From Nakaseomyces glabratus (lineage: Eukaryota > Ascomycota > Saccharomycetes > Saccharomycetales > Saccharomycetaceae): 64,000 nucleotides of DNA. The stretch's first letter is position 1. Each line of letters begins with the position of its first letter. The notes under the pieces are model-generated. The model searched no databases and had not been told where the DNA came from. It was given only the letters and a program-made list of their open reading frames with translations. This document shows, in pieces, positions 31,684-44,150 of this stretch. A program made the translations under genes and the position numbers. The DNA lies in NCBI RefSeq assembly GCF_010111755.1, contig NC_088960.1, positions 930,001-994,000 of the forward strand. Reading direction: 5' to 3'.

Positions 31684-32425
31684 GATCGGACCGCAATTTT
31701 GATATTGAAATGCTAATTGATCTTTGATAAATTTTTTTTTTCTGTGTGCTTCAGTTCTAAATTAGCTATTAAAAAGATGCCTTCACTTCATTCTATCACT
31801 TGATTGCTGTATTATTAATCCCAAACTTATAAAATATTCTTTACTACTTTAAATTTACTATATATTCAAAATTTAATAAGTACTAATGAGAAACTTTCAC
31901 AATTCATATACTAGCTTAATCGCTATGCATATACTTGATGCGACATCTGCCGTCTTGCAGGTTAAAGATTTCCGAGTCACTGAGAGGTCCGTTTCAACCT
32001 TCACAACTTATATGTTCATAGTATAGCACATAAAAACATGTAGAATCTCCACCCAGATTAAAAGTGCTCATCCTCTGTGAGACTCCAAAAATGATTCTCA
32101 GTACTTTATTTTAGTGACCCATGATTGCCAAAATGATAAAAATTGGAAAATTCTTAAATTAACCAAGGATGCCCTTTTTTTTTCCCTCTAATAAAGTTTT
32201 CTTGAAAATAACGGTAATTTATTAATATGATTAGCTTATAAGGATTGATAATACATTATCATATTTTTGTATATTTTTTTTGATCCTGTCTGATCTAGCT
32301 GTAACACCAACGTCTGTATATTCGAATAAATTAGATTATAATACTGATACTTTGAGATTTTTTTTTAGAAGCTAAGGAATCAATATCTATTTTATAACAA
32401 TCATCGGCATACAAGGAAAATAAAA
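31684..32425. other. Promoter region of VCX1
   Basis: About 740 bp of AT-rich DNA with no gene. I looked for a Crz1 calcineurin-response element and saw no convincing match. Confidence 0.5.
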
Positions 32426-33634
32426 ATGGATTCCACAGCACCATTATTGGGACCTAACTCAAGACAGACTGCTCTGTCTACGTACTCTGCTGCAAAGAGA
32501 GACTTAATATATGTATGCGCATCATCTCCATTGCATCTTTTGCTGATATTTGTGCCTCTAGGTATCATTTGGGGTTATATGGAGTTGTCGCACACTTGGA
32601 CATTTGTTTTCAATTTCTTAGCTATCATACCATTGGCTGCAATCCTAGCTCATGCCACAGAAGAATTGGCTGACAAAGCAGGTAGCACTATCGGTGGTTT
32701 ATTGAATGCTACTTTCGGTAACGCCGTCGAACTAATTGTCTCAGTGATCGCTTTGAAAGAGGGCCAAGTCAGAATTGTTCAAGCCTCCATGCTTGGTAGT
32801 TTGCTCTCTAACTTGCTTTTGGTCCTAGGTTTCTGTTTCTTATTTGGTGGTTACAACAGAATCCAACAAACTTTTAACCAAACAGCAGCTCAGACTATGT
32901 CCTCTCTATTGGCCATCTCATGTGCTTCGCTATTGATTCCAGCTGCCTTTAAAGCTACTTTGCCTCACGGTAAGGAAGATTGGATTGTTGATGACAAAAT
33001 TCTACACCTGTCTAGGGGCACCTCATTGATCTTGCTTATGATATATGTCCTATTCTTGGTATTCCAACTTGGTAGCCATCATGCCATGTTTGAACAACAA
33101 CACGAGGAAACCGATGAAGTCGTTAGCGAACTCTCCATCAAACCACACCAGAGTCTGTCCATCAGATCATCTCTTTGGTTCTTGCTCCTTTCAACTGTCA
33201 TTGTCTCTATTTGTGCTGACTACTTGGTTGGCACTATCGACAACGTTGTGGAGTCTACTGGGTTGTCTAAGACTTTCATCGGTTTGATTGTTATTCCAAT
33301 CGTTGGTAACGCAGCCGAACATGTAACTTCAGTCATGGTTGCTATGAAGGACAAGATGGACCTTGCTATCAGTGTTGCCATCGGCTCCTCACTACAGATC
33401 GCCCTGTTCGTCACCCCATTCATGGTCCTTGTCGGCTGGTGGATCGATGTCCCAATGACTTTGAACTTCTCTACATTCGAAACCACAACATTGTTCATCG
33501 CAGTGTTCTTGTCAAACTACTTGATTTTAGACGGTGAGTCCAACTGGCTAGAAGGTGTGATGTCTCTGGCCATGTACGTCCTGATCGCCATGGCCTTCTT
33601 CTACTACCCTGATGTGATGGCTGATGCCGCCTGA
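32426..33634 (+). CDS. VCX1: Vacuolar Ca2+/H+ exchanger Vcx1
   Basis: Low-affinity, high-capacity antiporter of the CAX group that moves cytosolic calcium into the vacuole using the proton gradient. The 402 residues (S. cerevisiae 411) have about eleven membrane segments and the two alpha-repeats of the cation/Ca2+ exchanger family: [19 protein letters not shown] near residue 98 and [18 protein letters not shown] near residue 294. The acidic loop between helices 6 and 7 is present ([14 protein letters not shown]). The N-terminus lacks the long autoinhibitory arm of plant CAX proteins. ATG at 32426 is the first in frame. It shares fold with the truncated YDL206W-like gene at the right end of the window, but they belong to different branches. 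Confidence 0.95.
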   Translation: MDSTAPLLGPNSRQTALSTYSAAKRDLIYVCASSPLHLLLIFVPLGIIWGYMELSHTWTFVFNFLAIIPLAAILAHATEELADKAGSTIGGLLNATFGNAVELIVSVIALKEGQVRIVQASMLGSLLSNLLLVLGFCFLFGGYNRIQQTFNQTAAQTMSSLLAISCASLLIPAAFKATLPHGKEDWIVDDKILHLSRGTSLILLMIYVLFLVFQLGSHHAMFEQQHEETDEVVSELSIKPHQSLSIRSSLWFLLLSTVIVSICADYLVGTIDNVVESTGLSKTFIGLIVIPIVGNAAEHVTSVMVAMKDKMDLAISVAIGSSLQIALFVTPFMVLVGWWIDVPMTLNFSTFETTTLFIAVFLSNYLILDGESNWLEGVMSLAMYVLIAMAFFYYPDVMADAA

Positions 33635-33910
33635 TTAAGTTACATACTTTCTAGATATTTTTTATTTTTAACTATTTCTAGCCTACTTTTACTTTTTTTC
33701 TCTTAATCTTCATATAAGAATACAGCTCAGAATAAATACCCTCTAAATGTAACACTATCTGTGTGCTGTATACTTCAGTTCTTAAAGGGCAAGAATTGAT
33801 ATTGCCCACACATGCATATACTTAGAAACGGAAATGCACGACCATGGGTCATGCACACAATTGCGTTAAACATGATTATTCAATGCTCCGTTACAGAAAA
33901 TGCATAGAAG

Positions 33911-33917
33911 TTTCGCG
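33911..33917 (-). promoter_or_regulatory. SCB/MCB-like box (CGCGAAA)
   Basis: TTTCGCG reads CGCGAAA on the minus strand, matching the core of the SBF box CRCGAAA. It is 1.45 kb upstream of the cyclin ATG and the weakest of the three by position. Confidence 0.3.
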
Positions 33918-34427
33918 TTGGTACAAGTATAACACTAAAACGCCTGTAGAATGCTCAGCCTTTAGGGAAGACAAATCCAGCCATTTCCCAATTGGGTATA
34001 GTTAGTCTCGAAAAACCCGTTTCTTGGGTCTACTAACTGCGGGTTTTCCATCCTCTACATTAAAGTAAAGCCAGCTGGGTATTTTTTGCCTGACAGTTTA
34101 TGAAGTGCTTGTACGGCGTCGCCATGAGAAGAAAATTGTTCAAGTATCCTACGTGTGTTTATTAGCCCCTTCCTTGCTTCAGCTTTTTCTTTTTCCTTAT
34201 TCCCCCCCGACCCCTTGACAATAAGAACTCAAAGCAGGGACGAGTCAAATCCACGTACAGGGAGTAACAAAGTGGCGGGTTTTTAGCAAAAAAGTAATTC
34301 TAGATCTGTTGTTCCACAAAATACCTGAGATCTACGGAAGTTTATGGGGGCTTCCCTCCCCTCCAAAAAGTAATTTACGTATTCAGTATCTTCCATGCTT
34401 TCGACCTCGACGTTGCTACCTGCACTA

Positions 34428-34435
34428 TTTTCGCG
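34428..34435 (-). promoter_or_regulatory. SCB-like box (CGCGAAAA)
   Basis: TTTTCGCG reads CGCGAAAA on the minus strand, a full match to the SBF consensus CRCGAAA. It is about 930 bp upstream of the PCL2/9 ATG. Confidence 0.45.
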
Positions 34436-34857
34436 GGTTGCCTTCCTTTCCCTCCCACTCCCTTGCACTCCCAGCACTTTCACAAAAGTGCACAGATTGT
34501 GCTGCAGACACTTCAGGGATTCTACACTGCAATCTCAATAATAAAAACCTTCCATGCAGAAAATTTTGATAGTGTAATTTCACTAAATTCCCTGCACAGA
34601 GAACCAGATCTGTAATAAATAATCCAGAGAAGTAACGCAGTCCCAGATACCCTAGCAGAAGACGGATAGAAGAACAAAAAAGAAGGAAGCTGGGTCAAAA
34701 TGGGGGGAGTTGCCACAGATAGTTCCGTACAGACTTGGTTATTCAGATTAAATTTGGGAAGAGACGCTTGCTCCCGCCTTCCATTTTTTTCTTCCTTTTC
34801 TCGTTCTCGCTTTCCTCGCTTCTCGTTGCCGGAGCTTATTATGATAATAATGCAGGT

Positions 34858-34865
34858 CGCGAAAA
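34858..34865 (+). promoter_or_regulatory. SCB-like box (CGCGAAAA)
   Basis: CGCGAAAA on the plus strand, about 500 bp upstream of the cyclin start. PCL2 of S. cerevisiae is expressed in late G1 through SBF, so the site is plausible. Confidence 0.5.
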
Positions 34866-35363
34866 TTTGGCAATTAAAATTTATAGAAAATAATAGAGAG
34901 GGCAGGTAATAGCTAGCATTTTTGGCGTTTCGTTCACTAACGAACAGGATCCAAAAAAATCACCAAATGTCTTGAGTCAAACCTAACTGTCGATGACTTT
35001 TTTTAGCAAGCCATCAGAGTAAAAATAGAGAGACTAAGAGTAGAGATGGCTTGCGATAACCAGACCAAATGAGCAGCTCTTTAATATTGCTGAGTGAAAA
35101 GTGAAAGAAACTAGTATATATATAACATTGATGCTACTTGGAAGACAATTTCTTGCCAGGGCGTGTACATTTTTAGATTCATACACTTGCACAGAGACCA
35201 TTACAAAAAAATACTTAATTGAACCGAGATCATTAACCATAATTAGATAATAACTCTGATCAAAAAAACCTCTAAAGCTCCCAAAAAATAAAATTTTATT
35301 TATTATTATAGATATTCACTCTACAAGGTTTTTTCTTCTTCTGCATAATACAAGCTAAACACC

Positions 35364-36257
35364 ATGTCTGATATAGAGGCTTTATTGCAATTCAATCGGA
35401 AACCGGTTTCTCAAGAGATGATAACGTACTTGGCAAGGTCCACTGAGAGTATCATACAAGTACGTGAAACTCATAGCATGATTGATGTCGCTATTCCAGC
35501 ACCAAAATTGGAATTGTTCATCAAGAAGCTCGTTAAGTACTCGAATGTGCAAACACCAACATTAATGGCTACCACGGTTTTTCTTACGAAACTGAGGTCT
35601 ATTATACCAGCTAATGTATATGGTATTGAAACTACTAGACATAGAATATTTCTGGGTTGTTTGATCCTTTCGGCAAAGACTCTGAATGACTCCTCACCGT
35701 TGAACAAGCACTGGGCCCAATATACTGATGGATTGCTACATTTGAAAGAAGTCAACACTATTGAACGTGAGCTTCTCGAGTACTTCGATTGGAATCTTAC
35801 TTTATCAACAAATGATTTGATCCAATCATTGGCTCCATTTTTGAAGCCTATCAAGGACCAAATCATCAGATCAAGACAACAGGAGTTGCTATTGTTCAAT
35901 GCACCAACTCCTTCTCAATTGAAGTCGTACATGAACTCACCACAATCGCGTTCATCTTCCTACAACTCTATCCCATCATTGTCATCGTCAAACACAATCT
36001 CTACAATCAACTCATCGAGATCTAGATCCTCCCTCAATTACAGCGCCAACATACAAACCATACCAGAAGGCGAATCTGATGTGGTATCTCAAAGAAAGAC
36101 TAGTCTGTCAAACCTAGATCCTAACAAATATGCAAACACTTCTGTATCAGAGAAGAGAAAATCAAGCAGACCAATAATATTAAAGACTGGGCTTGACAAG
36201 CCCATGGTTGCCGGACAAACTAAGATAAAGAGGTCAAATTGGACTAACTTCTTTTAG
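35364..36257 (+). CDS. PCL2: Pho85 cyclin of the Pcl1/Pcl2/Pcl9 group
   Basis: Cyclin partner of the Pho85 kinase acting in cell-cycle entry and morphogenesis. The 297 residues (S. cerevisiae Pcl2 308, Pcl9 304) contain a single cyclin box at about residues 45-165 with TPTLMATTVFLTKLR, TRHRIFLGCLILSAKTLND and INTIERELLEYFDWNL-like sequence (VNTIERELLEYFDWNLTLS). The C-terminal half is Ser/Asn-rich and likely disordered, with RKTSL-type phosphorylation sites. PCL2 and PCL9 are duplicates; position next to VCX1 and CDC48 matches PCL2 (YDL127W), and the SBF-like promoter boxes also fit PCL2 better than the M/G1-expressed PCL9. Confidence 0.88.
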   Translation: MSDIEALLQFNRKPVSQEMITYLARSTESIIQVRETHSMIDVAIPAPKLELFIKKLVKYSNVQTPTLMATTVFLTKLRSIIPANVYGIETTRHRIFLGCLILSAKTLNDSSPLNKHWAQYTDGLLHLKEVNTIERELLEYFDWNLTLSTNDLIQSLAPFLKPIKDQIIRSRQQELLLFNAPTPSQLKSYMNSPQSRSSSYNSIPSLSSSNTISTINSSRSRSSLNYSANIQTIPEGESDVVSQRKTSLSNLDPNKYANTSVSEKRKSSRPIILKTGLDKPMVAGQTKIKRSNWTNFF

Positions 36258-36678
36258 GAAACAGCAACTAACAGTTTTTTATATATTCTTGGGTTTTTCT
36301 GTTCGATCCGATAGCCTAGATACACAGTGCATATTCGTTTTTTTTGCTTTAACACACGGACATTTGTTCATTAGTACTTTCATTCAATTCAATAATCTAA
36401 TTTCGCTCACAGGATTGAGCTCGACTATAAAATTTCATTTCATTTTTATGCATTAGTAGTCTAATATACATTAAAGTAGTATAATCTGTTATGCAGAATT
36501 AACTATGTAGATAACCATCATTCTAATAGATTTGACTATATTATCCTTTCCGTTATCCGTTTTCAAATTTTCATTCTCAATGTAGTCCACAATGAACTAC
36601 TGGAACTCAATTAACGTTGAATAGTTATAATTTTATCTGATAAGAGTTTAATTATATATACTTTACTTAAGAAGGAGT
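36258..36678. other. PCL2/9-CDC48 convergent intergenic region
   Basis: About 420 bp of very AT-rich DNA between convergent 3' ends, with nothing else seen. Confidence 0.5.
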
Positions 36679-39650
<2,972 letters not shown>

Positions 39651-40237
39651 TCAGGATTCCAACTTGGCCACCAATTCCTTGTGGAACTTTGCCAATTGAT
39701 CCATGTCGGCTTGCTTGGCAGGCCAGCCGACAATGAGGCCTGTCTTCTCGTCTGGCTTAGGGATCAAGTGGAAGTGGACGTGGTCTACCTCTTGGTGGGC
39801 GAGTCTGCCATTGTTTTGCAAAATGTTGTAGTTGCCGTCTGCGTCGAGGTTCAATGCCTTGGCGATCTTCTTGGCGGTTGGCAGCACGTCGTGTAGATAC
39901 TCATCTGGAATGTCGTGCAGCTTGGCACCGTGCCACTTTGGAATAACCAAGGCGTGGCCTTGGGACGTTGGCTGGATGTCCAAGAACGAATAGACGTGCT
40001 TGGTCTCAATCAGCTTGAAGCTTGGGATTTCACCTGCGTGCGCTACTCCACATTCATTGCAGCTATTAATGCGTCAGAAGAGCGGGAATGTCGTCCACAT
40101 CATGCAATGAATTGTAACAGAGACTTGTTAGTAATATGAACTCCATATTTCCTTTCCACATCGCTTTATGTAGGAAACATACCCTTGATAATCTTGCAGA
40201 AGATGCATGCGGCATCGTGAGCTACTGAGGCGGACAT
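39651..40237 (-). CDS. HNT1: Hnt1, HIT-family adenosine phosphoramidase (one intron)
   Basis: Hydrolyses AMP-NH2-type adenosine phosphoramidates; it interacts with Kin28/TFIIH in S. cerevisiae. The CDS is complement(join(39651..40033, 40183..40237)), 145 residues. Exon 1 encodes MSASVAHDAACIFCKIIK and ends one base into a Gly codon before GTATGT (40182-40177). Exon 2 resumes after CAG at 40036-40034 and reads EIPSFKLIETKHVYSFLDIQPT. The HIT signature QEVDHVHFHLIPK supplies the catalytic histidines (HxHxH), and CIFCK holds the N-terminal cysteines of this group. S. cerevisiae HNT1 also has an intron. Divergent from the YDL124W-like reductase with about 260 bp between starts. Confidence 0.94.
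40034..40182 (-). other. HNT1 spliceosomal intron (149 nt)
   Basis: 5' splice site GTATGT, branch sequence TACTAAC (plus-strand GTTAGTA at 40127-40133) and 3' splice site GCAG. The chosen CAG is about 94 nt past the branch, and a nearer TAG is passed over; using that TAG would lead to an in-frame stop within a few codons. Confidence 0.88.
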
Positions 40238-40376
40238 TAGATATATTTGTTGGTGGGTGAGTTACTGGTATGTCTCTCAAGTTGGCAATTCCCTCATGCA
40301 ATTGGCTTATATACTCCAATTCTTAAGGATCCATGCGAGTAGAGGTCCGAACAGCCACACAATCATAGCAAACGGA

Positions 40377-40383
40377 TTACTAA
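40377..40383 (+). promoter_or_regulatory. Yap1 response element (TTACTAA)
   Basis: TTACTAA is the high-affinity Yap1 site. It is about 117 bp upstream of the aldo-keto reductase ATG and 140 bp upstream of HNT1 in the shared promoter. NADPH-dependent reductases are frequent Yap1 targets. Confidence 0.5.
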
Positions 40384-40499
40384 CTTTGACAGCCCTATGC
40401 CAGCTTATCAACTATATCAGTCCCTAAATTCGCAATATATACACTTTCAATTGCAGCTATTGTAGCAAAGTCAATTGTATAAAGGACACCTATTACACA

Positions 40500-41435
40500 A
40501 TGGTTAAGCAAGAATTCTTTAAGCTGAACAATGGCCATGAGATGCCCGGTGTGGCCATCGTTGGTACCGGTACCAAGTGGCACAAGGTTAATGAGACAGA
40601 TGAGAACTTCTCACAGACACTGGTAGATCAATTGAAATACGCTCTGTCTCTGCCAGGTGTTGTTCATCTGGATGCCGCTGAATTTTATATGACCTATAGA
40701 GAGGTCGGAAGAGCACTAGCTGAGACTTCGAAGCCCAGAGATGAGATATTCATCACTGATAAATACTGGACTTTGAGCAAAGTTACTGAGAATCCCATTG
40801 TAGGTTTAGAGACTGGGTTGAAAAGACTCGGATTAGAGTACGTAGACTTGTACCTGTTGCATAGTCCCTTTATCTCTAAGGAAACCAACGGGTTCTCATT
40901 AGAGGAGGCCTGGGGTATGATGGAGGAATTATATCACAGTGGTAAAGCCAAGAATATTGGCGTCTCCAACTTTGCTAAGGAGGACTTAGAGAGAGTTTTG
41001 AAGGTCTGCAAAGTCAAGCCACAGGTCAATCAAATTGAGTTTAATGCCTTCTTACAAAACCAAACTCCTGGTATCTACAACTTTTGCAAGCAAAATGACA
41101 TTCAATTAGCTGCATATTCTCCTCTAGGTCCTTTACAGAAAAAGCCAGCCGACGGTAATTCACAACCATTTTATAGCTATATCAACAAGCTGGCACAGCA
41201 CTACAACAAAACCCCCGGTCAGGTTTTGTTGAGATGGGTTACCAAGAGAGGTGTCGTTGCTGTTACCACTTCTGAGAAGAAGGAGAGAATTAAACAAGCT
41301 CAGGAGATATTTGAATTTGATTTGAAAGATGATGAAGTTACTGAAATTACTAAACTAGGTCTAGACCACGAGCCTTTGAGACTGTATTGGCATGATCAAT
41401 ACAATAAGTACAACTCAGAGTCCCAGAAGGCCTAA
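40500..41435 (+). CDS. Aldo-keto reductase, YDL124W ortholog
   Basis: NADPH-dependent reductase; S. cerevisiae YDL124W reduces alpha-keto amides and esters and responds to stress. The 311 residues match its length (312). The catalytic tetrad is visible as Asp58, Tyr63, Lys88 and His121 (HLDAAEFYMTYREVG, TDKYW, YLLHSP). Further family motifs are IGVSNFAKEDLERVL, QIEFNAFLQ and the coenzyme loop VVAVTTSEKKERIKQAQE. ATG at 40500 directly follows a short leader. Divergent from HNT1, and convergent with SNA4, as at YDL125C-YDL124W in S. cerevisiae, although SNA4 is on the opposite strand here relative to that gene pair. Confidence 0.92.
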   Translation: MVKQEFFKLNNGHEMPGVAIVGTGTKWHKVNETDENFSQTLVDQLKYALSLPGVVHLDAAEFYMTYREVGRALAETSKPRDEIFITDKYWTLSKVTENPIVGLETGLKRLGLEYVDLYLLHSPFISKETNGFSLEEAWGMMEELYHSGKAKNIGVSNFAKEDLERVLKVCKVKPQVNQIEFNAFLQNQTPGIYNFCKQNDIQLAAYSPLGPLQKKPADGNSQPFYSYINKLAQHYNKTPGQVLLRWVTKRGVVAVTTSEKKERIKQAQEIFEFDLKDDEVTEITKLGLDHEPLRLYWHDQYNKYNSESQKA

Positions 41436-41632
41436 ACTTACGTTAAATAAAAGTTTGATCTTATATATAAGGTCTTCTATGTAATCTTCTATCTGCATGG
41501 TGGTTCAGTGTTCCACGGTTTGGTAGATTAATTAATTTGGTTGTTGCGTTAGATAAAGATATATAAAAATAACAGAATAAAAAATTAAACTTTAATTGGA
41601 AACTTCAGAGGTCATGAGTTGGTAAGAACTGT

Positions 41633-42079
41633 TCAGGGACTATATGGAGGTGGCATGCCCCCCTTCTTGTTATCGACAATATAACCAGGATCGTTGAGGA
41701 GAGGTGTTTGTACATCATAACCTCTCGATACTTCATCATTTGTAGCTTGTGGGGTTTCCCCTTGGGATGATTCAACTTGTGGGGTTGGATCGTGAGTGGC
41801 CAGTGGTACAGGCCTTGTGTCGCTATTACTGGAAACAAGTCTTTCGCTGTCTATCCAGCCTTGTTGGTATCTGGTTGAGTAGTCATCATTTCTTAGTGGA
41901 CTAGTCATCGAAATATAGTATATGGCATGAATACAGCCGGGTACGAACCCACACATGGTCAAAAGCATATTCAGCACTAGATCAGAAGAGGCTATTCCCG
42001 ACCTTATCACCACAGCGGCTGGTGGGAATATGAAAGCTAGTAGCATCAGGAGAAAGTCAGGAAATGTACAGCAACACAT
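41633..42079 (-). CDS. SNA4: Sna4, vacuolar membrane protein of the Pmp3/UPF0057 family
   Basis: Small protein with two membrane segments. The 148 residues (S. cerevisiae 140) start with a cysteine cluster (MCCC), followed by DFLLMLLAFIFPPAAVVIRSG and LVLNMLLTMCGFVPGCIHAIYYI, the family signature. The hydrophilic tail contains YQQGWIDSER and ends GGMPPPYSP; the PPPY motif is the Rsp5 WW-domain ligand that in S. cerevisiae drives ubiquitin-dependent sorting of Sna4 into the vacuole. The start at 42079 gives the conserved Cys-rich beginning. YDL123W lies next to YDL124W in S. cerevisiae. Confidence 0.93.
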   Translation of the reverse strand: MCCCTFPDFLLMLLAFIFPPAAVVIRSGIASSDLVLNMLLTMCGFVPGCIHAIYYISMTSPLRNDDYSTRYQQGWIDSERLVSSNSDTRPVPLATHDPTPQVESSQGETPQATNDEVSRGYDVQTPLLNDPGYIVDNKKGGMPPPYSP

Positions 42080-42794
42080 ATTATTTCTATAGGTATAATC
42101 TAGTTTTTGGGTATAGTGTAAATGTTTCTCTTCGGAAGAATATTAAGTCAGTACAATAAATGTTTACTAATTTAGCCTTTTATATAATCCTAACAGTTAC
42201 TCTTTCTATGATAAATATACATCAAAGCAGGTGTGTCATCTAAAGCTTTTCTAAGAGATGAGCCCTGATTTTAAGTCGTTATCATTATTTTGGCCCCAGC
42301 TTGCACGCATTCTTCCTGGGATTAAGTGACTAAAATATCATAGAGCCAACGATCAATTCAGGAAATAGCCAGCACGGATCTAACTAGCCAAGTCTGATAA
42401 GAATCTGCAGGAACGAGATATTCTCGTTATCGAAACTTACAATTTAGGTTTTGCTAGTATTAGAGTTATGATATTAGACTCCTTTTTGCGGATGTTAATA
42501 TGCTACTCTATCTATGATAGAAGCCTTTTGTTTTAATAGCAAGGTTTAAACAATTACTATGTAGAGCTCAATTTCAACCAGCAGATTCCTAATTGGAAAT
42601 GCTCAAAAATAAAAGTAGCGCATGTTTACTTTACAAGTATTTATTGTAGTGTAAATCTACATTGCTGCTTCTTCTTAATAGCTGTGGGTGGTAGACCATG
42701 TATTACACAATGAATATGGAAAAATAAATCACGTGGTTAGTTTACTATCTGATGTAGTATCCTCAATGACGTGTTAATATCAACAAATCACAAT

Positions 42795-42868
42795 GGTCTC
42801 TTGGCCCAGTTGGTTAAGGCACCGTGCTAATAACGCGGGGATCAGCGGTTCGATCCCGCTAGAGACCA
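42795..42868 (+). tRNA. tRNA-Ile (anticodon AAT)
   Basis: The 74-nt cloverleaf has acceptor GGTCTCT pairing with AGAGACC, discriminator A, A box TGGCCCAGTTGG, anticodon loop with AAT (read as IAU) and B box GGTTCGATCCC. It has no intron. The sequence matches S. cerevisiae tRNA-Ile(AAU) as I remember it. Confidence 0.98.
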
Positions 42869-42872
42869 TTTC

Positions 42873-42878
42873 TTTTTT
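42873..42878 (+). terminator. Pol III terminator of tRNA-Ile
   Basis: T6 run starting 5 nt after the discriminator base, the usual pol III stop signal. Confidence 0.8.
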
Positions 42879-43115
42879 CAGTTATCGCAGTGTTACCTTC
42901 AAGACCCAGATGGTCTGTAAATTATAAGTTTTGTTTCTTTTAACTTCTCTTAGTCTGTTAGTTTTGTCTTATTATTTGTTTTTTTGTTAGTTATGCGAGA
43001 GTTCTTCAATTTAAACCTTTTAGCTTAAAAGAAAAATATATGCTGAATCTATCTAATCTAATAACCAACAATTACAATATGTTTCTTTTACATATAACTA
43101 TATTTGCTATTACCT

Positions 43116-44150
43116 TCAATTTCTTTCTGTGCTCCTATATGATTTCCGATTTTTCTTAGAATTGTTCCATCTCATGTTTTTAGCCTTAGCTTTATCATCG
43201 TTCCTAGAAAAGTTACCTCTTTTGCTATTATCATTAAAATCGTTTCTTTTGGATCTTGGAAACTCTAATGGATCCCGATGGGAATTGTTGTTTTTCTTCT
43301 GTTTCTTGTTGGTATTCTTCTTTTTTGTGCTACCACTGTACTTCCTATCCAGTTGCGAGTTGTCCCATTCATCGTAAATGCTATCGTCATATTCATAGTC
43401 GTCGTAATTGAAATTGTTATTGTCATCAAACCTCTTATGGTTTCCTTTCACCTTACTGTTATTCTTCCTACCTTTTTTGCCTCTCTCTTGGTCCAATTTT
43501 TTATAGTACTTTGTTCGTAACTCATCTCTCAAATTATTGCCAGCGAATGCACTACCATCATCCTTCGGTACTCTTGATGATCTCCTTTGATTACAGTCAT
43601 CACCAAAATGGCCATTGCCACCACAATTATAGCAATATATGGCATCTGTATCCAGATCTAGTTTTTTCTTGTTGCCCTTACCAGTTAACTCTTCTCTTAG
43701 TAAATACGACCTCCAAAGCGATGGGCATCTGTCTCTATCATGTAGCTTACTGTTACAAAGAGTGCAAAACACCCTTTTCCATTTATTTGGACATTGAGAT
43801 CTATAATGGCCTACTTTATTACAATTGGCACACTTAATCGCCTTGGGGCAGTGTTGAGAATAGTGGTCATCCATTGACCCACAAAAGGTACATATCACAT
43901 GAGGACAATCTCTCTTGAAGTGCCCTCTTTGAGAACAATTCCGGCATTTAGGTTCCGGTTCCTTAATACCTTCGGAGTCATCTAAACCAAAATATCTTCC
44001 TTCACCACGGAGAAACCGCAGTTCATTGGGATCGTTTCCAACTTGTTCAATGGATGGTGCGACAACTTTTATATCATCATTACTCATAGGCGTTGTATCT
44101 TTCACAAATGGAAGTGTATCCATCGTCTCAACTTCTGAAAGAGATGTCAT
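43116..44150 (-). CDS. AIR2: Air1/Air2, zinc-knuckle RNA-binding subunit of TRAMP
   Basis: RNA-binding subunit of the TRAMP complex (with Trf4/5 and Mtr4) that polyadenylates aberrant nuclear RNAs for the exosome. The 344 residues (S. cerevisiae Air2 344, Air1 360) have five CCHC zinc knuckles in the stretch of about residues 70-200: CRNCSQRGHFKRDC, CTFCGSMDDHYSQHC, CANCNKVGHYRSQC, CTLCNSKLHDRDRC and CYNCGGNGHFGDDC. The C-terminal third is very basic and low in complexity (Lys/Asn/Arg/Ser). Knuckles 4 and 5 in the family contact Trf4. AIR1 and AIR2 are duplicates; AIR2 (YDL175C) fits the local synteny. RRPE/PAC motifs upstream agree with a ribosome-biogenesis-type regulon. Confidence 0.92.
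   Translation of the reverse strand: MTSLSEVETMDTLPFVKDTTPMSNDDIKVVAPSIEQVGNDPNELRFLRGEGRYFGLDDSEGIKEPEPKCRNCSQRGHFKRDCPHVICTFCGSMDDHYSQHCPKAIKCANCNKVGHYRSQCPNKWKRVFCTLCNSKLHDRDRCPSLWRSYLLREELTGKGNKKKLDLDTDAIYCYNCGGNGHFGDDCNQRRSSRVPKDDGSAFAGNNLRDELRTKYYKKLDQERGKKGRKNNSKVKGNHKRFDDNNNFNYDDYEYDDSIYDEWDNSQLDRKYSGSTKKKNTNKKQKKNNNSHRDPLEFPRSKRNDFNDNSKRGNFSRNDDKAKAKNMRWNNSKKNRKSYRSTERN

Larger units (their letters stand above)
33635..35363. other. Long promoter region of PCL2/9
   Basis: 1.73 kb without a supported gene. It carries three CGCGAAA-type boxes (listed separately), a C-rich stretch with CCCCT near 34205-34218, and pyrimidine-rich runs near 34440-34475 and 34785-34825. An ATG frame of 69 codons at 34700-34909 resembles nothing known. 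A long regulatory region fits a cell-cycle cyclin gene. Confidence 0.5.
42080..43115. other. SNA4-AIR intergenic region with one tRNA gene
   Basis: About 1 kb containing tRNA-Ile at 42795-42868. The 700 bp between SNA4 and the tRNA is AT-rich; I see no LTR or other element although tRNA flanks are favoured Ty targets. Nothing else is recognised. Confidence 0.5.

Noticed and set aside
34700..34909. 69-codon ATG frame in the PCL2/9 promoter
   Set aside because: Composition follows the pyrimidine-rich DNA, no recognisable features; left as promoter.
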